This document shows positions 1-14,786 of a stretch of DNA of 64,000 bases, in pieces (positions within the stretch are counted from its first letter, which is position 1; each line of letters begins with the position of its first letter). A program made the position numbers and the translations under genes. Source of the DNA: Synchiropus splendidus (Eukaryota; Chordata; Actinopteri; Syngnathiformes; Callionymidae); contig NC_071339.1 of the NCBI RefSeq assembly GCF_027744825.2, positions 24,491,501 through 24,555,500 of the forward strand. Direction: 5' to 3'. The notes beneath the pieces are model-generated. The model saw nothing but the letters and a program-made list of their open reading frames with translations, did not search any database and was not told the DNA's origin.

Positions 1-3000
1 ATGTTCTGAAGCTTTCCTGCAAAGTTATGGCAAATTGTGTAAAACGCGTTTTCAGGCTGAGATAAGGTTGTTTCTGGAACGCCAAACATAAAAATGGTGT
101 TAACTTTGGAAAAACACTTCAGACGGCTTAGATTTGATGTGCATCTACTAGAAAGACCGTTTCTACTATAGTGGGCGGTGCAAATTTCATGTCCTGAAGC
201 TTCCCTGACAAGTTATGGCACAATCCTCAAAACGTGTTTTCAGCCTGAGATTAGGTGGGTTCCAGAACGCCAAACATAAAAATATTCATAACTTTGGAAA
301 AACACTTCAGACAACTTAGATTTGATTTGAAACTACTAGAAAGACCCTTTCTGCTATAGTGGGAGTTGAAAATTTCATGTTCTGAAGCTTTCCTGCAAAG
401 TTATGGCACAATGCGTAAAACGGTTTTTCAGCCTGAGATAAGGTTGATTCCGGAACGCCAAACATAAGAATGTTGATAACTTTGGAAAAACACTTCAGAC
501 AGCTTAGATTTGATGTGCAACTACTAGAAAGACCCTTTCTGCTATAGTGGGATGTTAAAATTTCATGTTCTGAAGCTTCCCTGCAAAGTTATGGCACAAT
601 GCAGAAAACGCGTTTTCAGCCGGAGATAAGGTCGATTCCGTTACGCCAAACATAAAAATGTTGATAACTTTGGAAAAACACTTTCGACAGCTTAGATTTG
701 ATGTGCAACTACTAGGAAGACCCTTTCTGCTATAGTGCGAGGTTAAAATTTCATGTTCTGAAGTTTCTCTGCAAAGTTATGGCAAATTGCGTAAAACGCG
801 TTTTCAGCCTGAGATAAGGTTGTTTCTGGAACGCCAAACATAAAAATGGTGTTAACTTTGGAAAAACACTTCAGACGGCTTAGATTTGATGTGCAACTAC
901 TAGAAAGACCCTTTCTGCTATAGTGGGAGGTGAAAATGTAATGTTCTGAAGCTTCCCTGCAAAGTTATGGCGCAATGCAGAAAACGCGTTTTCAGCCGGA
1001 GATAAGGTCGATTCCGTTACGCCAAACATATAAATGTTGATAACTTTGGAAAAACACTTTCGACAGCTTAGATTTGATGTGCAACTATTAGAAAGACCCT
1101 TTCTGCTATAGTGGGAGGAGAAAATTTCATGTTCTGAAGTCTCCCTGCAAAGTTATGGCACAATGCAGAAAATGCGTTTTCAGCCTGAGATAGGTTGGGT
1201 TCCAGAACGCCAAACATAGAAATGTTGATAACTTTGGAAAAACACTTCAGACAGCTTAGATTTGATGTGCAACTATTAGAAAGACCCTTTCTGCTATAGT
1301 GGGAGGAGAAAATTTCATGTTCTGAAGTCTCCCTGCAAAGTTATGGCACAATGCAGAAAATGCGTTTTCAGCCTGAGATAGGTTGGGTTCCAGAACGCCA
1401 AACATAAAAATGTTGATAACTTTGGAAAAACACTTCAGACAGCTTAGATTTGATGTGCAACTACTAAAAAGACCCTTTCTGCTATAATGGGAGGTACAAA
1501 ATTTCATGTTCTGAAGCTTTCCTGCAAAGTTATGGCAAATTGCGTAAAACGCGTTTTCAGCCTGAGATAAGGTTGTTTCTGGAACGCCAAACATAAGAAT
1601 GTTGATAACTTTGGAAAAACACTTCAGACAACTTAGATTTGATGTGCAACTACGAGAAATACCCTATCTGCTATAGTGGGAGGAGAAAATTTCATGTTCT
1701 GAAGTCTCCCTGCAAAGTTACGGCACAATGCAGAAAACGCGTTTTCAGCCTGAGATTAGGTGGGTTCCAGAACGTCAAACATAAAAATGTTGATAACTTT
1801 GGAAAAACACTTCAGACAGCTTAGATTTGATGTGCAACTACTAGAAATACCCTTTATGCTATAGTGGGATGTTAAAATGTAATGTTGTGAAGCTTCCCTG
1901 CAAAGTTATGGCAAAAAATGTAAAACGCGTTATCAGGCTGAGATAATGTCGATTCCGGAACGCAAAACATAAAAATGTTGATAACTATTGGAAAACACTT
2001 CAGACAGCTAAGATTTGATGTCCAACTACTAGAAAGACCCTTTCTGCTATCGTGGGAGGTTAAAATTTCATGTTCTGAAGCTTCCCTGCAAAGTTATGGC
2101 ACAGTGCGTAAAACGCGTTTTCAGCCTGAGATAAGGTGGGTTCCAGAACGCCAAACATAGAAATGTTGATAACTTTGGAAAAACACTTCAGACAGCTTAG
2201 ATTTGATGTGCAATATTAGAAAGACCCTTTCTGCTATAGTGGGAGGTGAAAATTTCATGTTCTGAAGCTTCCCTGCAAAGTTATGGCACAGTGCGTAAAA
2301 CGCGTTTTCAGCCTGAGATAAGGTGGGTTCCAGAACGCCAAACATAGAAATGTTGATAACTTTGGAAAAACACTTCAGACAGCTAAGATTTGATGTGCAA
2401 CTACTAGAAATACCCTTTCTGCAATAGTGGGAGGAGAACATTTCATGTTCAGAAGTCTCCCTGCAAAGTTACGGCACAATGCAGAAAACGCGTTTTCAGC
2501 CTGAGATAAGGTGGGTTCCAGAACGCCAAACATAAGAATGTTGATAACTTTGGAAAAACACTTCAGACAACTTAGATTTGATGTGCAACTACGAGAAAGA
2601 CCCTGTCTGCTATAGTGGGAGGCGAACATTTCATGTTCTGAAGCTTCCCTGAAATGTATGGCGCAATGCAGAAAACGCGTTTTCAGCCTGAGATTAGGTG
2701 GGTTCCAGAACGCCAAACATAAAAATGTTGATAACTTTGGAAAAACACTTCAGACAGCTTAGATTTGATGTGCAACTACTAGAAAGACCCTTTCTGCTAC
2801 AGTGGGAGGTGAAAATTTCATGTTCTGAAGCATCCCTGCAAAGTTATGCCACAATGCAGGAAACGCGTTTTCAGCCTGAGATAAGGTCGATTCTGGAACG
2901 CCAAACATAAAAATATTGATAACTTTGGAAAAACACTTCTGACTGCTTAGATTTGATGTGAAACTACTAGAAAGACCCTATCTGCTATAGTGGGAGGCGA

Positions 3001-6000
3001 ACATTTCATGTTCTGAAGCTTCCCTGAAAAGTTATGGCACAATGCAGGAAACGCGTTTTCAGACTGAGATAAGGTCGATTCCGTAACGCCAAACATAAAA
3101 ATATTGATAACTTTGGAAAAACACTTCAGACTGCTAAGATTTGATGTGAAACTACTAGAAAAACCCTTTCTGCAAAAGTGGGATGTTAAAATGTCATCTT
3201 CTGAAGCTTCCCTGCATAGTTATGGCAAAATATGTAAGACGCGTTTTCAGGCTGAGATAAGGTCGATTCCGTAACGCCAAACATAAAAATATTGATAACT
3301 TTGGAAAAACACTTCAGACAGCTTAGATTTGATGTGCAACTACTAGAAAGACCATTTCTGCTATAGTAGGAGGTGAAAATGTCATGTTCTGAAGCTTCTC
3401 TGCAAAGTTATGGCACAATGCAGAAAACGCATTTTGAGCCTGAGATAAGGTCGATTCCCGAACGCCAAACATAAAAATGTTGATCACTTTCGAAAAACAC
3501 TTCAGACTGCTTAGATTTGATGCGCAACTACTAAAAAGTCCCTTTCTGCTATAGTGGGAGGTAAAAAATTTCATGTTCTGAAGCTTTCCTGCAAAGTTAT
3601 GGCAAATTGCGTAAAACGCGTTTTCAGCCTGAGATAAGGTTGTTTCTGGAACGCCAAACATAAAAATGGTTTTAACTTTGGAAAAACACTTCAAACAGCT
3701 TAGATTTGATGTGCAACTACTAGAAAGACCCTTTCTGCTATAGTGGGAGGTGAAAATTTCATGTTCTGAAGCTTCCCTGCAAAGTTATGGCACAATGCAG
3801 AAAACGCGTTTTCAGCCTGAGATAAGGTGGATTCCAGAACGCCAAACATAAAAATTTTGATAACTTTGGAAAAACACTTCAGACAGCTTAGATTTTATGT
3901 GCTACTACTAGAAAGTCCCTATCTGCGATAGGAGGAGGCGAACATTTCATGTTCTGAAGCTTCCCTGAAAAGTTATGGCACAATGCAGAAAACGCGTTTT
4001 CAGCCTGAGATGAGGTGTGTTCCGGAACGCCAAACATAAAAATGTTGATAACATTAGAAAACCACTTCAAGACAGCTTAGATTTGATGTGCAACTACTAG
4101 AAAGACCATTTCTGCTATGGTGCGAGGTTAAAATTTCATGTTCTGAAGCTTTCCTGGAAAGTTATGGCAAATTGCGTAAAACGCATTTTCAGCCTGAGAT
4201 AAGGTTGTTTCTGGAACGCCAAACATGAAAATGGTGTTTACTTTGGAAAAACACTTCAGACGGCTTAGATTTGATGTGCAACTACTAGAAAGACCCTTTC
4301 TGCTATAGTGGGAGGTAAAAATTTCATGTTCTGAAGCTTTCCTGCAAAGTTATGGCAAAATGCGTAAAACGCGTTTTCAGCCTGAGATAAGGATGTTTCT
4401 GGAATGCCAAACATAAAAATGGTGTTAACTTTGGAAAAACACTTCAGATAGCTTAGATTTGATGTGGAACTACTAGAAAGACCCTATCTGCTATAGTGGG
4501 AGACGAACATTTCATGTTCTGAAGCTTCCCTGAAAAGTTATGGCACAATGCAGAAAACGCGTTTTCAGCCTGAGATTAGGTGGGTTCCAGAACGCCAAAC
4601 ATAAAAATGTTGATAACTTTGGAAAAACACTTCAGACAGCTTAGATTTGATGTGCAACTACTAGAAAGACCCTTTTTGCTACAGTGGGAGGTGAAAATTT
4701 CATGTTCTGAAGCTTCCCTGCAAAGTTATGGCACAATTCAGAAAACGCGTTTTCATCCGGAGATAAGTTCGCTTCCGAAACGCCAAACATAAAAATGTTG
4801 ATAACTTTGGAAAAACACTTGAGACAGCTTAGATTTGATGTGCAATTACTAGAAAGACCCTTTCTGCTATAGTGGGAGGTTAAAATTTCATGTTCTGAAG
4901 CTTCCCTGCAAAGTTATGGCACAGTGCGTAAAACGCGTTTTCAGCCTGAGATAAGATTGATTTCAGAACGCCAAACTTAAAAATGTTGATAGCTTTGGAA
5001 AAACACTTCAGACAGCTAAGATTTGATGCGCAACTACGAGAAATACCCTTTCTGCAATAGTGGGAGGAGAAAATTTCATGTTCTGAAGCTTTCCTGCAAA
5101 GTTACGGCACAATGCAGAAAACGCGTTTTCAGCCTGAGATAAGGTGGGTTCCAGAACGCCAAACATAGAAATGTTGATAACTTTGGAAAAACACTTCAGA
5201 CAGCTTAGATTTGATGTGAAACTACTAGAAAGACCCTATCTGCTATAGTGGGAGGCGAACATTTCATGTTCTGAAGCTTCCCTGAAAAGTTATGGCACAA
5301 TGCAGAAAACGCGTTTTCAGCCTGAGATTAGGTGGGTTCCAGAACGCCAAACATAAAAATGTTGATAACTTTGGAAAAACACTTCTGACTGCTTAGATTT
5401 GATGTGAAACTACTAGAAAGACCCTATCTGCCATAGTGGGAGGCGAACATTTCATGTTCTGAAGCTTCCCTGAAAAGTTATGGCACAATGCAGAAAACGC
5501 GTTTTCAGCCTGAGATTAGGTGGGTTCCAGAACGCCAAACATAAAAATGTTGATAACTTTGGAAAAACACTTCAGACAGCTTAGATTTGATGTGCAACTA
5601 CTAGAAAGACCCTTTCTGCTACAGTGGGAGGTGAAAATTTCATGTTCTGAAGCTTCCCTGCAAAGTTATGCCACAATGCAGGAAACGCGTTTTCAGCCTG
5701 AGATAAGGTCGATTCCGGAACGCCAAACATAAAAATATTGATAACTTTGGAAAAACACTTCAGACTGCTTAGATTTGATGTGAAACTACTAGAAAAACCC
5801 TTTCTGCAAAAGTGGGATGTTAAAATTTCATGTTCTGAAGCTTCCCTGCATAGTTATGGCAAAATATGTAAGACGCGTTTTCAGGCTGAGATAAGGTGGG
5901 TTCCGGAACGCAAAACATAAAAATGTTGATAACTTTGGAAAAACACTTCAGACAGCTTAGATTTGATGAGCAACTACTAGAAAGACACTTTCTGCTATAG

Positions 6001-9000
6001 TGGGAGGTAAAAATTTCATGTTCTGAAGCTTTCCTGCAAAGTTATGGCAAAATGCGTAAAACGCGTTTTCAGCCTGAGATAAGGATGTTTCTGGAATGCC
6101 AAACATAAAAATGGTGTTAACTTTGGAAAAACACTTCAGATAGCTTAGATTTGATGTGGAACTACTAGAAAGACCCTATCTGCTATAGTGGGAGACGAAC
6201 ATTTCATGTTCTGAAGCTTCCCTGAAAAGTTATGGCACAATGCAGAAAACGCGTTTTCAGCCTGAGATTAGGTGGGTTCCAGAACGCCAAACATAAAAAT
6301 GTTGATAACTTTGGAAAAACACTTCAGACAGCTTAGATTTGATGTGCAACTACTAGAAAGACCCTTTTTGCTACAGTGGGAGGTGAAAATTTCATGTTCT
6401 GAAGCTTCCCTGCAAAGTTATGGCACAATTCAGAAAACGCGTTTTCATCCGGAGATAAGTTCGCTTCCGAAACGCCAAACATAAAAATGTTGATAACTTT
6501 GGAAAAACACTTGAGACAGCTTAGATTTGATGTGCAATTACTAGAAAGACCCTTTCTGCTATAGTGGGAGGTTAAAATTTCATGTTCTGAAGCTTCCCTG
6601 CAAAGTTATGGCACAGTGCGTAAAACGCGTTTTCAGCCTGAGATAAGATTGATTTCAGAACGCCAAACTTAAAAATGTTGATAGCTTTGGAAAAACACTT
6701 CAGACAGCTAAGATTTGATGCGCAACTACGAGAAATACCCTTTCTGCAATAGTGGGAGGAGAAAATTTCATGTTCTGAAGCTTTCCTGCAAAGTTACGGC
6801 ACAATGCAGAAAACGCGTTTTCAGCCTGAGATAAGGTGGGTTCCAGAACGCCAAACATAGAAATGTTGATAACTTTGGAAAAACACTTCAGACAGCTTAG
6901 ATTTGATGTGAAACTACTAGAAAGACCCTATCTGCTATAGTGGGAGGCGAACATTTCATGTTCTGAAGCTTCCCTGAAAAGTTATGGCACAATGCAGAAA
7001 ACGCGTTTTCAGCCTGAGATTAGGTGGGTTCCAGAACGCCAAACATAAAAATGTTGATAACTTTGGAAAAACACTTCTGACTGCTTAGATTTGATGTGAA
7101 ACTACTAGAAAGACCCTATCTGCCATAGTGGGAGGCGAACATTTCATGTTCTGAAGCTTCCCTGAAAAGTTATGGCACAATGCAGAAAACGCGTTTTCAG
7201 CCTGAGATTAGGTGGGTTCCAGAACGCCAAACATAAAAATGTTGATAACTTTGGAAAAACACTTCAGACAGCTTAGATTTGATGTGCAACTACTAGAAAG
7301 ACCCTTTCTGCTACAGTGGGAGGTGAAAATTTCATGTTCTGAAGCTTCCCTGCAAAGTTATGCCACAATGCAGGAAACGCGTTTTCAGCCTGAGATAAGG
7401 TCGATTCCGGAACGCCAAACATAAAAATATTGATAACTTTGGAAAAACACTTCAGACTGCTTAGATTTGATGTGAAACTACTAGAAAAACCCTTTCTGCA
7501 AAAGTGGGATGTTAAAATTTCATGTTCTGAAGCTTCCCTGCATAGTTATGGCAAAATATGTAAGACGCGTTTTCAGGCTGAGATAAGGTGGGTTCCGGAA
7601 CGCAAAACATAAAAATGTTGATAACTTTGGAAAAACACTTCAGACAGCTTAGATTTGATGAGCAACTACTAGAAAGACACTTTCTGCTATAGTGGGAGGT
7701 GAAAATTTCATGTTCTGAAGCTTCCCTGCAAAGTTATGGCACAATGCAGAAAACGCGTTTTCAGCCTGAGATAAGGTGGATTCCAGAACGCCAAACATAA
7801 AAATGTTGATAACTTTGGAAAAACACTTCAGACAGCTTAGATTTGATGTGCAACTACTAGAAAGACCCTTTCTGCTACAGTGGGAGGTGAAAATTTCATG
7901 TTCTGAAGCTTCCCTGCAAAGTTATGCCACAATGCAGGAAACGCGTTTTCAGCCTGAGATAAGGTCGATTCCGGAACGCCAAACATAAAAATATTGATAA
8001 CTTTGGAAAAACACTTCAGACTGCTTAGATTTGATGTGAAACTACTAGAAAAACCCTTTCTGCAAAAGTGGGATGTTAAAATTTCATGTTCTGAAGCTTC
8101 CCTGCATAGTTATGGCAAAATATGTAAGACGCGTTTTCAGGCTGAGATAAGGTGGGTTCCGGAACGCAAAACATAAAAATGTTGATAACTTTGGAAAAAC
8201 ACTTCAGACAGCTTAGATTTGATGTGCAACTACTAGAAAGACCCTATCTGCTATAGGAGGAGGCGAACATTTCATGTTCTGAAGCTTCCCTGAAAAGTTA
8301 TGGCACAATGAAGAAAACGCGTTTTCAGCCTGAGATTAGGTTGATTCCGGAACGCCAAACATAAGGATGTTGATAACTTTGGAAAAACACTTCAGACAGC
8401 TTAGATTTGATGTGCAACTACTAGAAAGACCCTTTCTGCTATAGTGGGATGTTAAAATTTCATGTTCTGAAGCTTCCCTGCAAAGTTATGGCAAAATATG
8501 TAAAACGCGTTTTCAGGCTGAGATGAGGTGTGTTCCGGAACGCCAAACATAAAAATGTTGATAACTTTAGAAAACCACTTCAAGACAGCTTAGATTTGAT
8601 GTGCAACTACGAGAAAGACCCTTTCTGCTATAGTGGGAGGTGAAAATATCATGTTCTGAAGCTTCCCTGCAAAGTTATGCCACAATGCAGGAAACGCGTT
8701 TTCAGCCTGAGATGAGGTCGATTCCAGAACGCCAAACATAAAAATGTTGATAACTTTGGAAATACACTTCAGACAGCTTAGATTTGATGTGCAACTACTA
8801 GAAAGACCCTTTCTGCTATAGTGGGAGGTGAAAATTTCATGTTCTGAAGCTTCACGGCAAAGTTATGGCACCATGCGTAAAACGCGTTTACAGCCTGAGA
8901 TAAGGTCGATTCCGGAATGCCAAACATAAAACTGTTGATAATTTTGGAAAAACACTTCAGACAGCTTAGATTTGATGTGCAACTACTAGAAAGACCCTTT

Positions 9001-12000
9001 CTGCCATTGTGGGAGGTGAAAAATTAATGTTCTGAAGCTTCCCTGCAAAGTTATGGCACCATGCGTAAAAAGCGTTTTCAGCCTGAGATAAAGTCGATTC
9101 CGGAACACCAAACATAAAAATGTAGATAACTTTGGAAAAACACTTCAGACAGCTTACATTCGATGTGCAACTACTAGAAAGACCCTTACTGCTATAGCGC
9201 AAGTTTAAAATTTCATGTTCTGAAGCTTCCCTGCAAAGTTATGGCACAATGCAGAAAACGCGTTTTCAGCCTGAGATGAGGTCGATTCCGGTACGCCAAA
9301 CATAAAAATGTTGATAACTTTGGAAAAACACTTCAGACAGCTTAGATTTGATGTGCAACTACTAGAAAGACCATTTCTGCCATTGTGGGAGGTGAAAATT
9401 TCATGTTCTGAAGCTTCCCTGCAAAGTTATGTCACAATGCAGAAAACGCGTTTTCAGCCTGACATAAGGTCAATTCCGGAACGCCAAACATAAAAATGTT
9501 GATAACTTTGGAAAAACACTTTGTACTGCTTAGATTTGATGTGCAACTACTAGAAAGACCGTTTCTGCTATAGTGGGAGGTGAAAATTCGATGTTCTGAA
9601 GCTTCCCTGCAAAGTTATGGCACCATGCGTAAAACGCGTTTTCAGCCTGAGATAAGGTTGATTCCGGAACGCCAAACATAAACATGTTCATAATTCTGGA
9701 AAAACACTTCAGACAGCTTAGATTTGATGTGCAACTACTAGAAAGACCATTTCTGCCAATGTGGGAGGTGAAAATACGATGTTCTGAAGCTTTCCTGCAA
9801 AGTTATGGCACAATGCGTAAAACGCGTTTTCAGCCTCAGATAAGGTTGATTCCGGAACGCCAAACTTAAAAATGTTGATTACTTTGGAAAAACACTTCAA
9901 ACAGCTTAGATTTGATGTGCAACTACTAGAAAGACCCTTTCTGATATAGTGGGTGGTAAATATTCGATGATCTGAAGCCTCCCTGCAAAGTTATGCGACA
10001 ATGCAGGAAATGCGTTTTCAGCCTGAGATAAGGTCGATTCCGGAACGCCAAACATAAAAGTGTTCATAACTTTGAAAAGACACTTCAGACAGCTTAGATT
10101 TGATGTGCAACTACTAGAAAGACCCTTTCTACTATAGCGGGAGGTTGAAAATTTCATGTTATGAGGTTTCCCTTCAAAGTTACGGCACAATGCAGAAAAC
10201 ACGTCTTCAGCCTGAGATAAGATAGATTCTGGTACGCCAAACATAAAAATGTTGATAACTTTGGAAAAACACTTCGTACTGCTTAGATTTGATGTGCAAC
10301 TACTAGAAAGACCCTTTCTGCTATAGTGGGAGGTGAAAATGTCATGTTCTGAAGCTTCCCTGCAAAGTTATGGCACAATTCAGAAAACGCGTTTTCAGCC
10401 TGAGAAAAGGTCGATTTCAGAACGGCAAACATAAAAATGTTGATAACTTTGGAAAAACACTTCAGACAGCTTAGATTTGATGTGCAACTACTAGAAAGAC
10501 CCTTTCTGCTATAGTGGGAAATGAACATTTCATGATTGAAGCTTCCCTGCAAAGTTATGGCACAATGCAGAAAACGCGTTTTCAGCCTGAGATAAGGTCG
10601 ATTCAGGAACACCAAACATAAAAATGTTGAAAACTTTCAAAAAACACTTCAGACAGCTTAGATTTGATGTGCAACTACTAGAAAGACCCTTTCTGCTATA
10701 GTGGGAGGTGAAAATTTCATGTTCTGATGCTTCCCTGCAAAGTTATGGCACAATGCAAAAAACATGTTTTCAGACTGAGATAAGGTGGGTTCCAGAACGC
10801 CAAAAATAAAAATGTTGTTAACTTTAGAAAAACACTTCAGACAGCTTAGATTTGATCTGCAACTACTACAAAGACCCTTTCTGTTATAGTGGGTGGTGAA
10901 AATTTCATGTGCTGACGCTTTATGCAAAGTTATGGCACAATGCGTAAAACGCGTTTTCAGCCTGAGATAAGGTCGATTCCGGAACGCCAAACATAAAAAT
11001 GTTGATAACTTTGTAAAAACACTTCAGACAGCTTAGATTTGATGTGCAACTACAAGACAGACCCTTTCTGCAACAGTGGGAGGTAAACATTTCATGTTCT
11101 GAACCTTCCCTTAGAATACATGGCACAAAGCAGAAAATGCGTTTTCAGCCTGAGATAAGGTGGGTTCCAGAACGCCAAACATAAAAATGTTGACAAATTT
11201 GGAAAAACACTTCAGACAGCTTACATTTGATGTGCAACTACTAGAAAGACCCTTTCTGATATAGTGGGTGGCGAACATTCGATGTGCTGAAGCTTCCCTG
11301 GAAAGTTATGGCACAATGCAGAAAATGCGTGTTCAGCCTGAGATAAGCTCGATTCCGTAACGCTAAACATAAAAATGTTGAGAACTTTGTAAAAACACTT
11401 CAGACAGCTTAGATTTGATGTGCAACTATTAGAAAGACCCTAAATGCTATAGTGGGATGTCAAAATTTCATGTTATGAAGCTTCCCTCGAAAGTTATGGG
11501 ACAATGCAGAAAACGCGTTTTCAGCCTCAGATAAGGTCGATTCTGGAACGCCAAACTTAAAAATGTTGATAACTTTGGAAAAACACTTTAGACAGCTTAG
11601 ATTTGATGTGCAACTACTAGAAAGACCCTTTCTGCTATAGTGGGAGGTGAGCATTTCATGTTCTGAAGCTTCCCTGAGAAGTTATGGCACAATGCAGAAA
11701 ATGCGTTTTCAGCCTGAGATAAGGTGGGTTCCGAAACACCAAACTTAAAAATGTTGCTAACTTTGGAACAACATTTCAGACAGATTAGATTCGATGTGCA
11801 ACTACTAGAAAGTCCCTTTCTGCTATAGTGGGAGGTGAAAATTTCATGTTCTAAAGCTTCCCTGCAAAGTTATGGCACAATGCGTAAAACGCGTTTTCAG
11901 CCTGAGATAAGGTCGATTCCAGAACGCCAAACATAAAAATGATGATAACTTTGGAAAAACACTTCAGACAGCTTAGATTTGAAGTGCAAGTACTATAAAG

Positions 12001-13338
12001 ACCCTTTCTGCTATAGTGGGAGGTGAAATTTTCATGTTCTGAAGGTTCCCTCCAAAGTTATGGCACAATGCGTAAACCGCGATTTCAGCATGAGATAAGG
12101 TCGATTCCGGAACGCCAAACATAAAAATTGTGATAACTTTGACAAAACACTCATACAGCTTAGATTTGATGTGCATCGACTAGAAAGATGCTTTCTGCTA
12201 TAGTGTGAGGTGAAAATTTCATGTTCTGAAGCTTCCCTGTAAAGTTATTGCACAATGCAGAAAACGCGTTTTCAAACTGAGATAAGGTCGATTCCGGAAC
12301 GCCAAACATAAAAATGTTGATAACTTTGGAAAAACACTTCAGACACCTTAGATTTGAAGTGCAAGTACTAGAAAGACCCTTTCTGGTATAGTGGGAGGTG
12401 AAAGTTTCATGTTCTGAAGCTTCCCTGCAAAGGTATTGCGCAATGCAGAAAACGCGTTTTCAAACTGAGATTAGGTCGATTCCGGAACGACAAACATAAA
12501 AATGTTGATAACTTTGGAAAAACACTTCAGACAGCTTAGATTTGATGTGCAACTACGAGAAAGACCATTTCTGCTATAGTGGGAGGTGAAAATTTCATTT
12601 TCCGAAGCTTCCCTGCAAAGTTATGGAACAATGCAGAAAACGCGTTTTCAGCCTGAGATAAGGTCGATTCCGGAACGCCAAACATAAAAATGGTGATAAC
12701 TCAGGAAAAACACTTCAGACAGCTTAGATTTGATGTGCAACTACTAGAAAGACCCTTTCTGCTATAGTGTGAGGTGAAATTTTCATGTTCTGAAGCTTCC
12801 CTGCAAAGTCATGGCAAAATGCATAAAACGCGTTTTCAGCCTGAGATAAAGTCGATTCCAGAACGCCAAACATAAAAATGTTGATAACTTTTGAAAAACA
12901 CTTCAGACAGCTTAGATTTGATGTGCAACTACTAGAAAGACCCTTTCTGCGACAGTGGCAGGTGAAAATTTAATGTTAAGAAGCTTCTCTGCAAAGTTAT
13001 AGCACAAAGCAGAAAACGCATTTTGAGCTTGAGATAAGGTCGATTTCGGAACGGCAAACTTGAAAGTGTTGATAACTTTGGAAAAGCTCTTCAGACAGCT
13101 TAGATTTGATGTGCAACTACTAGAAAGACCCTTTCTGCTATAGTGGGAGGTTAAATTTCCATGTTCTGAAGCTTCCCTGCAAAGTTATGGCACAAAGCAG
13201 GAAACACATTTTCAGCCTGAGATAAGGTGGGTTTCGGAACGGCAAACATAAAAATGTTGATAACTTTGGAAAAACACTTCAGACAGCTTAGATTTGATGT
13301 GCAACTACTAGAATAACCTTTTCTGCTATAGTGGGAGG
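1..13338 (+). repeat. 188-bp satellite array (about 71 monomers)
   Basis: A head-to-tail array in which the landmark CGCCAAACATAAAAATG recurs about every 188 bp (near 80, 270, 460, 645, 833, 1021 and onward). Each monomer also carries ACTTTGGAAAAACACTTC, GATTTGATGTGCAACTAC and ACGCGTTTTCAGCC. Monomers differ by scattered substitutions, and the array ends abruptly at the first 50-bp minisatellite copy. Open frames of 60-120 codons occur on both strands because a 188-bp unit shifts frame every repeat; they repeat the same peptides and are not genes. The array may be centromeric or pericentromeric satellite, but nothing in the sequence proves this. Confidence 0.95.
4309..7692 (+). repeat. Higher-order duplication of nine satellite monomers
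   Basis: The block from about 4,309 to 6,000 is repeated nearly perfectly from about 6,001 to 7,692. The offset is exactly 1,692 bp, or nine 188-bp monomers, and variant-specific monomers recur at 4,580/6,272, 5,520/7,212 and 5,738/7,430. A further 564-bp (three-monomer) offset links 7,212 to 7,776 and 7,430 to 7,994. Neighbouring monomers differ much more than the two blocks do, so this is a recent segmental duplication within older satellite. Confidence 0.9.
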
Positions 13339-13824
13339 TCGTGATTTTACTAACTGTAATGTGCTTTAACGACGGCGGCCGCTAGAGGTGGTGATTTTGC
13401 TAACTGTTATGTGGTTTAACGACGGCGGCCGCTAGAGGTCGTGATTTTACTAATTGTAATGTGCTTTAACGACGGCGGCCACTAGAGGTCGTGATTTTAC
13501 TAACTGTTATGTGCTTTAACGACGGCGGCCACTAGAGGTCGTGATTTTACTAATTGTAATGTGCTTTAACGACGGCGGCCACTAGAGGTCGTGATTTTAC
13601 TAACTGTTATGTGGTTTAACGACGACGGCCGCTAGAGGTCGTGATTTTACTAATTGTAATGTGCTTTAACGACGGTGGCCACTAGAGGTCGTGATTTTAC
13701 TAACTGTAATGTGCTTTAACGACGGCGGCCACTAGAGGTCGTGATTTTACTAACTGTAATGTGGTTAAACGACGGCGTCCACTAGAGGTCGTGATTTTAC
13801 TAATTATAATGTGGTTTAATGACA
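13339..13824 (+). repeat. 50-bp minisatellite, first block
   Basis: About ten tandem copies of a 50-bp unit containing GTGATTTTACTAACTGTAAT, GTGCTTTAACGACGGCGGCC and ACTAGAGGTC. Several copies carry GCGGCCGC (NotI). The block joins the 188-bp satellite directly at its left edge and leads into composite unit 1 on its right. There is no coding potential. Confidence 0.93.
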
Positions 13825-14748
13825 GTATACACTAGTGATTTACTATTTGTTTTTACGCTTTAAATGTTGATCCTTAGTAGATCCCTACATTTACACTCTG
13901 TTTATATTAATATCATATTAACTGCCATCCGAGGTCTTGCTTTTAGATTGTATTTACATTTGTGTTGTTGTCGGTATTCTGTTTCAGCTCTCCCCTCTGG
14001 GTCTTGGCCTTTGTGGGAGACATCGACGCCGGTTTCCTCAGTACCTCTGGATCTACTATCCGGACCGTTCCCTGCTGAAGACTCGACGTCGGCATCTGGG
14101 CTATCCGCACCTCCACAGCCACCGTCGCCGACACCATCAGCACAGCCAGCAACCACAGACAAGCCGCGGACATCGCCCCGGATACCAAAACAAAAAGAAA
14201 GAAATACTTGTGTGTGTGTGTGTGTGTGTGTGCATGAAAAGATCACCCGGAACCCGGAAATCAGACACGACCGGGAAGTCATCCGGACCCTGTGGATGCT
14301 GATCATTCATTGAACGGGTCGCTCCAACTGTTCAACGGTGAGAGCAAAACATTCAGTTCAATAAAAAAAAAGTATTTTAACCACAGTCTGTCGATGTATT
14401 TTATATTTAACTACCTATGTTTTTTGTGTTATTCAACACCTGTGCGTATGAAAACAGACGATCAGTCAGAGGTCGAAGGAGTAGGGCACCCGCTCGTTGA
14501 TTCTTTAACTCACCAGATGCCTCAGCTGATAGGAGGTGGGAAAAAACATTTTGGAGTGATAGTTTACGTTTCACTGCTGTATTTATTTATTTATTTTTTC
14601 ACATGAAAACAGATACAAAGACAACGAGCACGCCACACCTTCTACCTGTCGCTTCAACACCAACACCAACGTTTGGTAAGATACGAATCTCAATTTTTTT
14701 CAACACATCTCTACCGTTCAGTATCAGTTGAATGGTTGTATGTTCGCT

Positions 14749-14786
<38 letters not shown>

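Noticed and set aside
1..12180. Many open frames of 60-120 codons in the 188-bp satellite on both strands
   Set aside because: The same peptides recur in every monomer, in frames set only by the repeat length; no start context, no family, no constraint.
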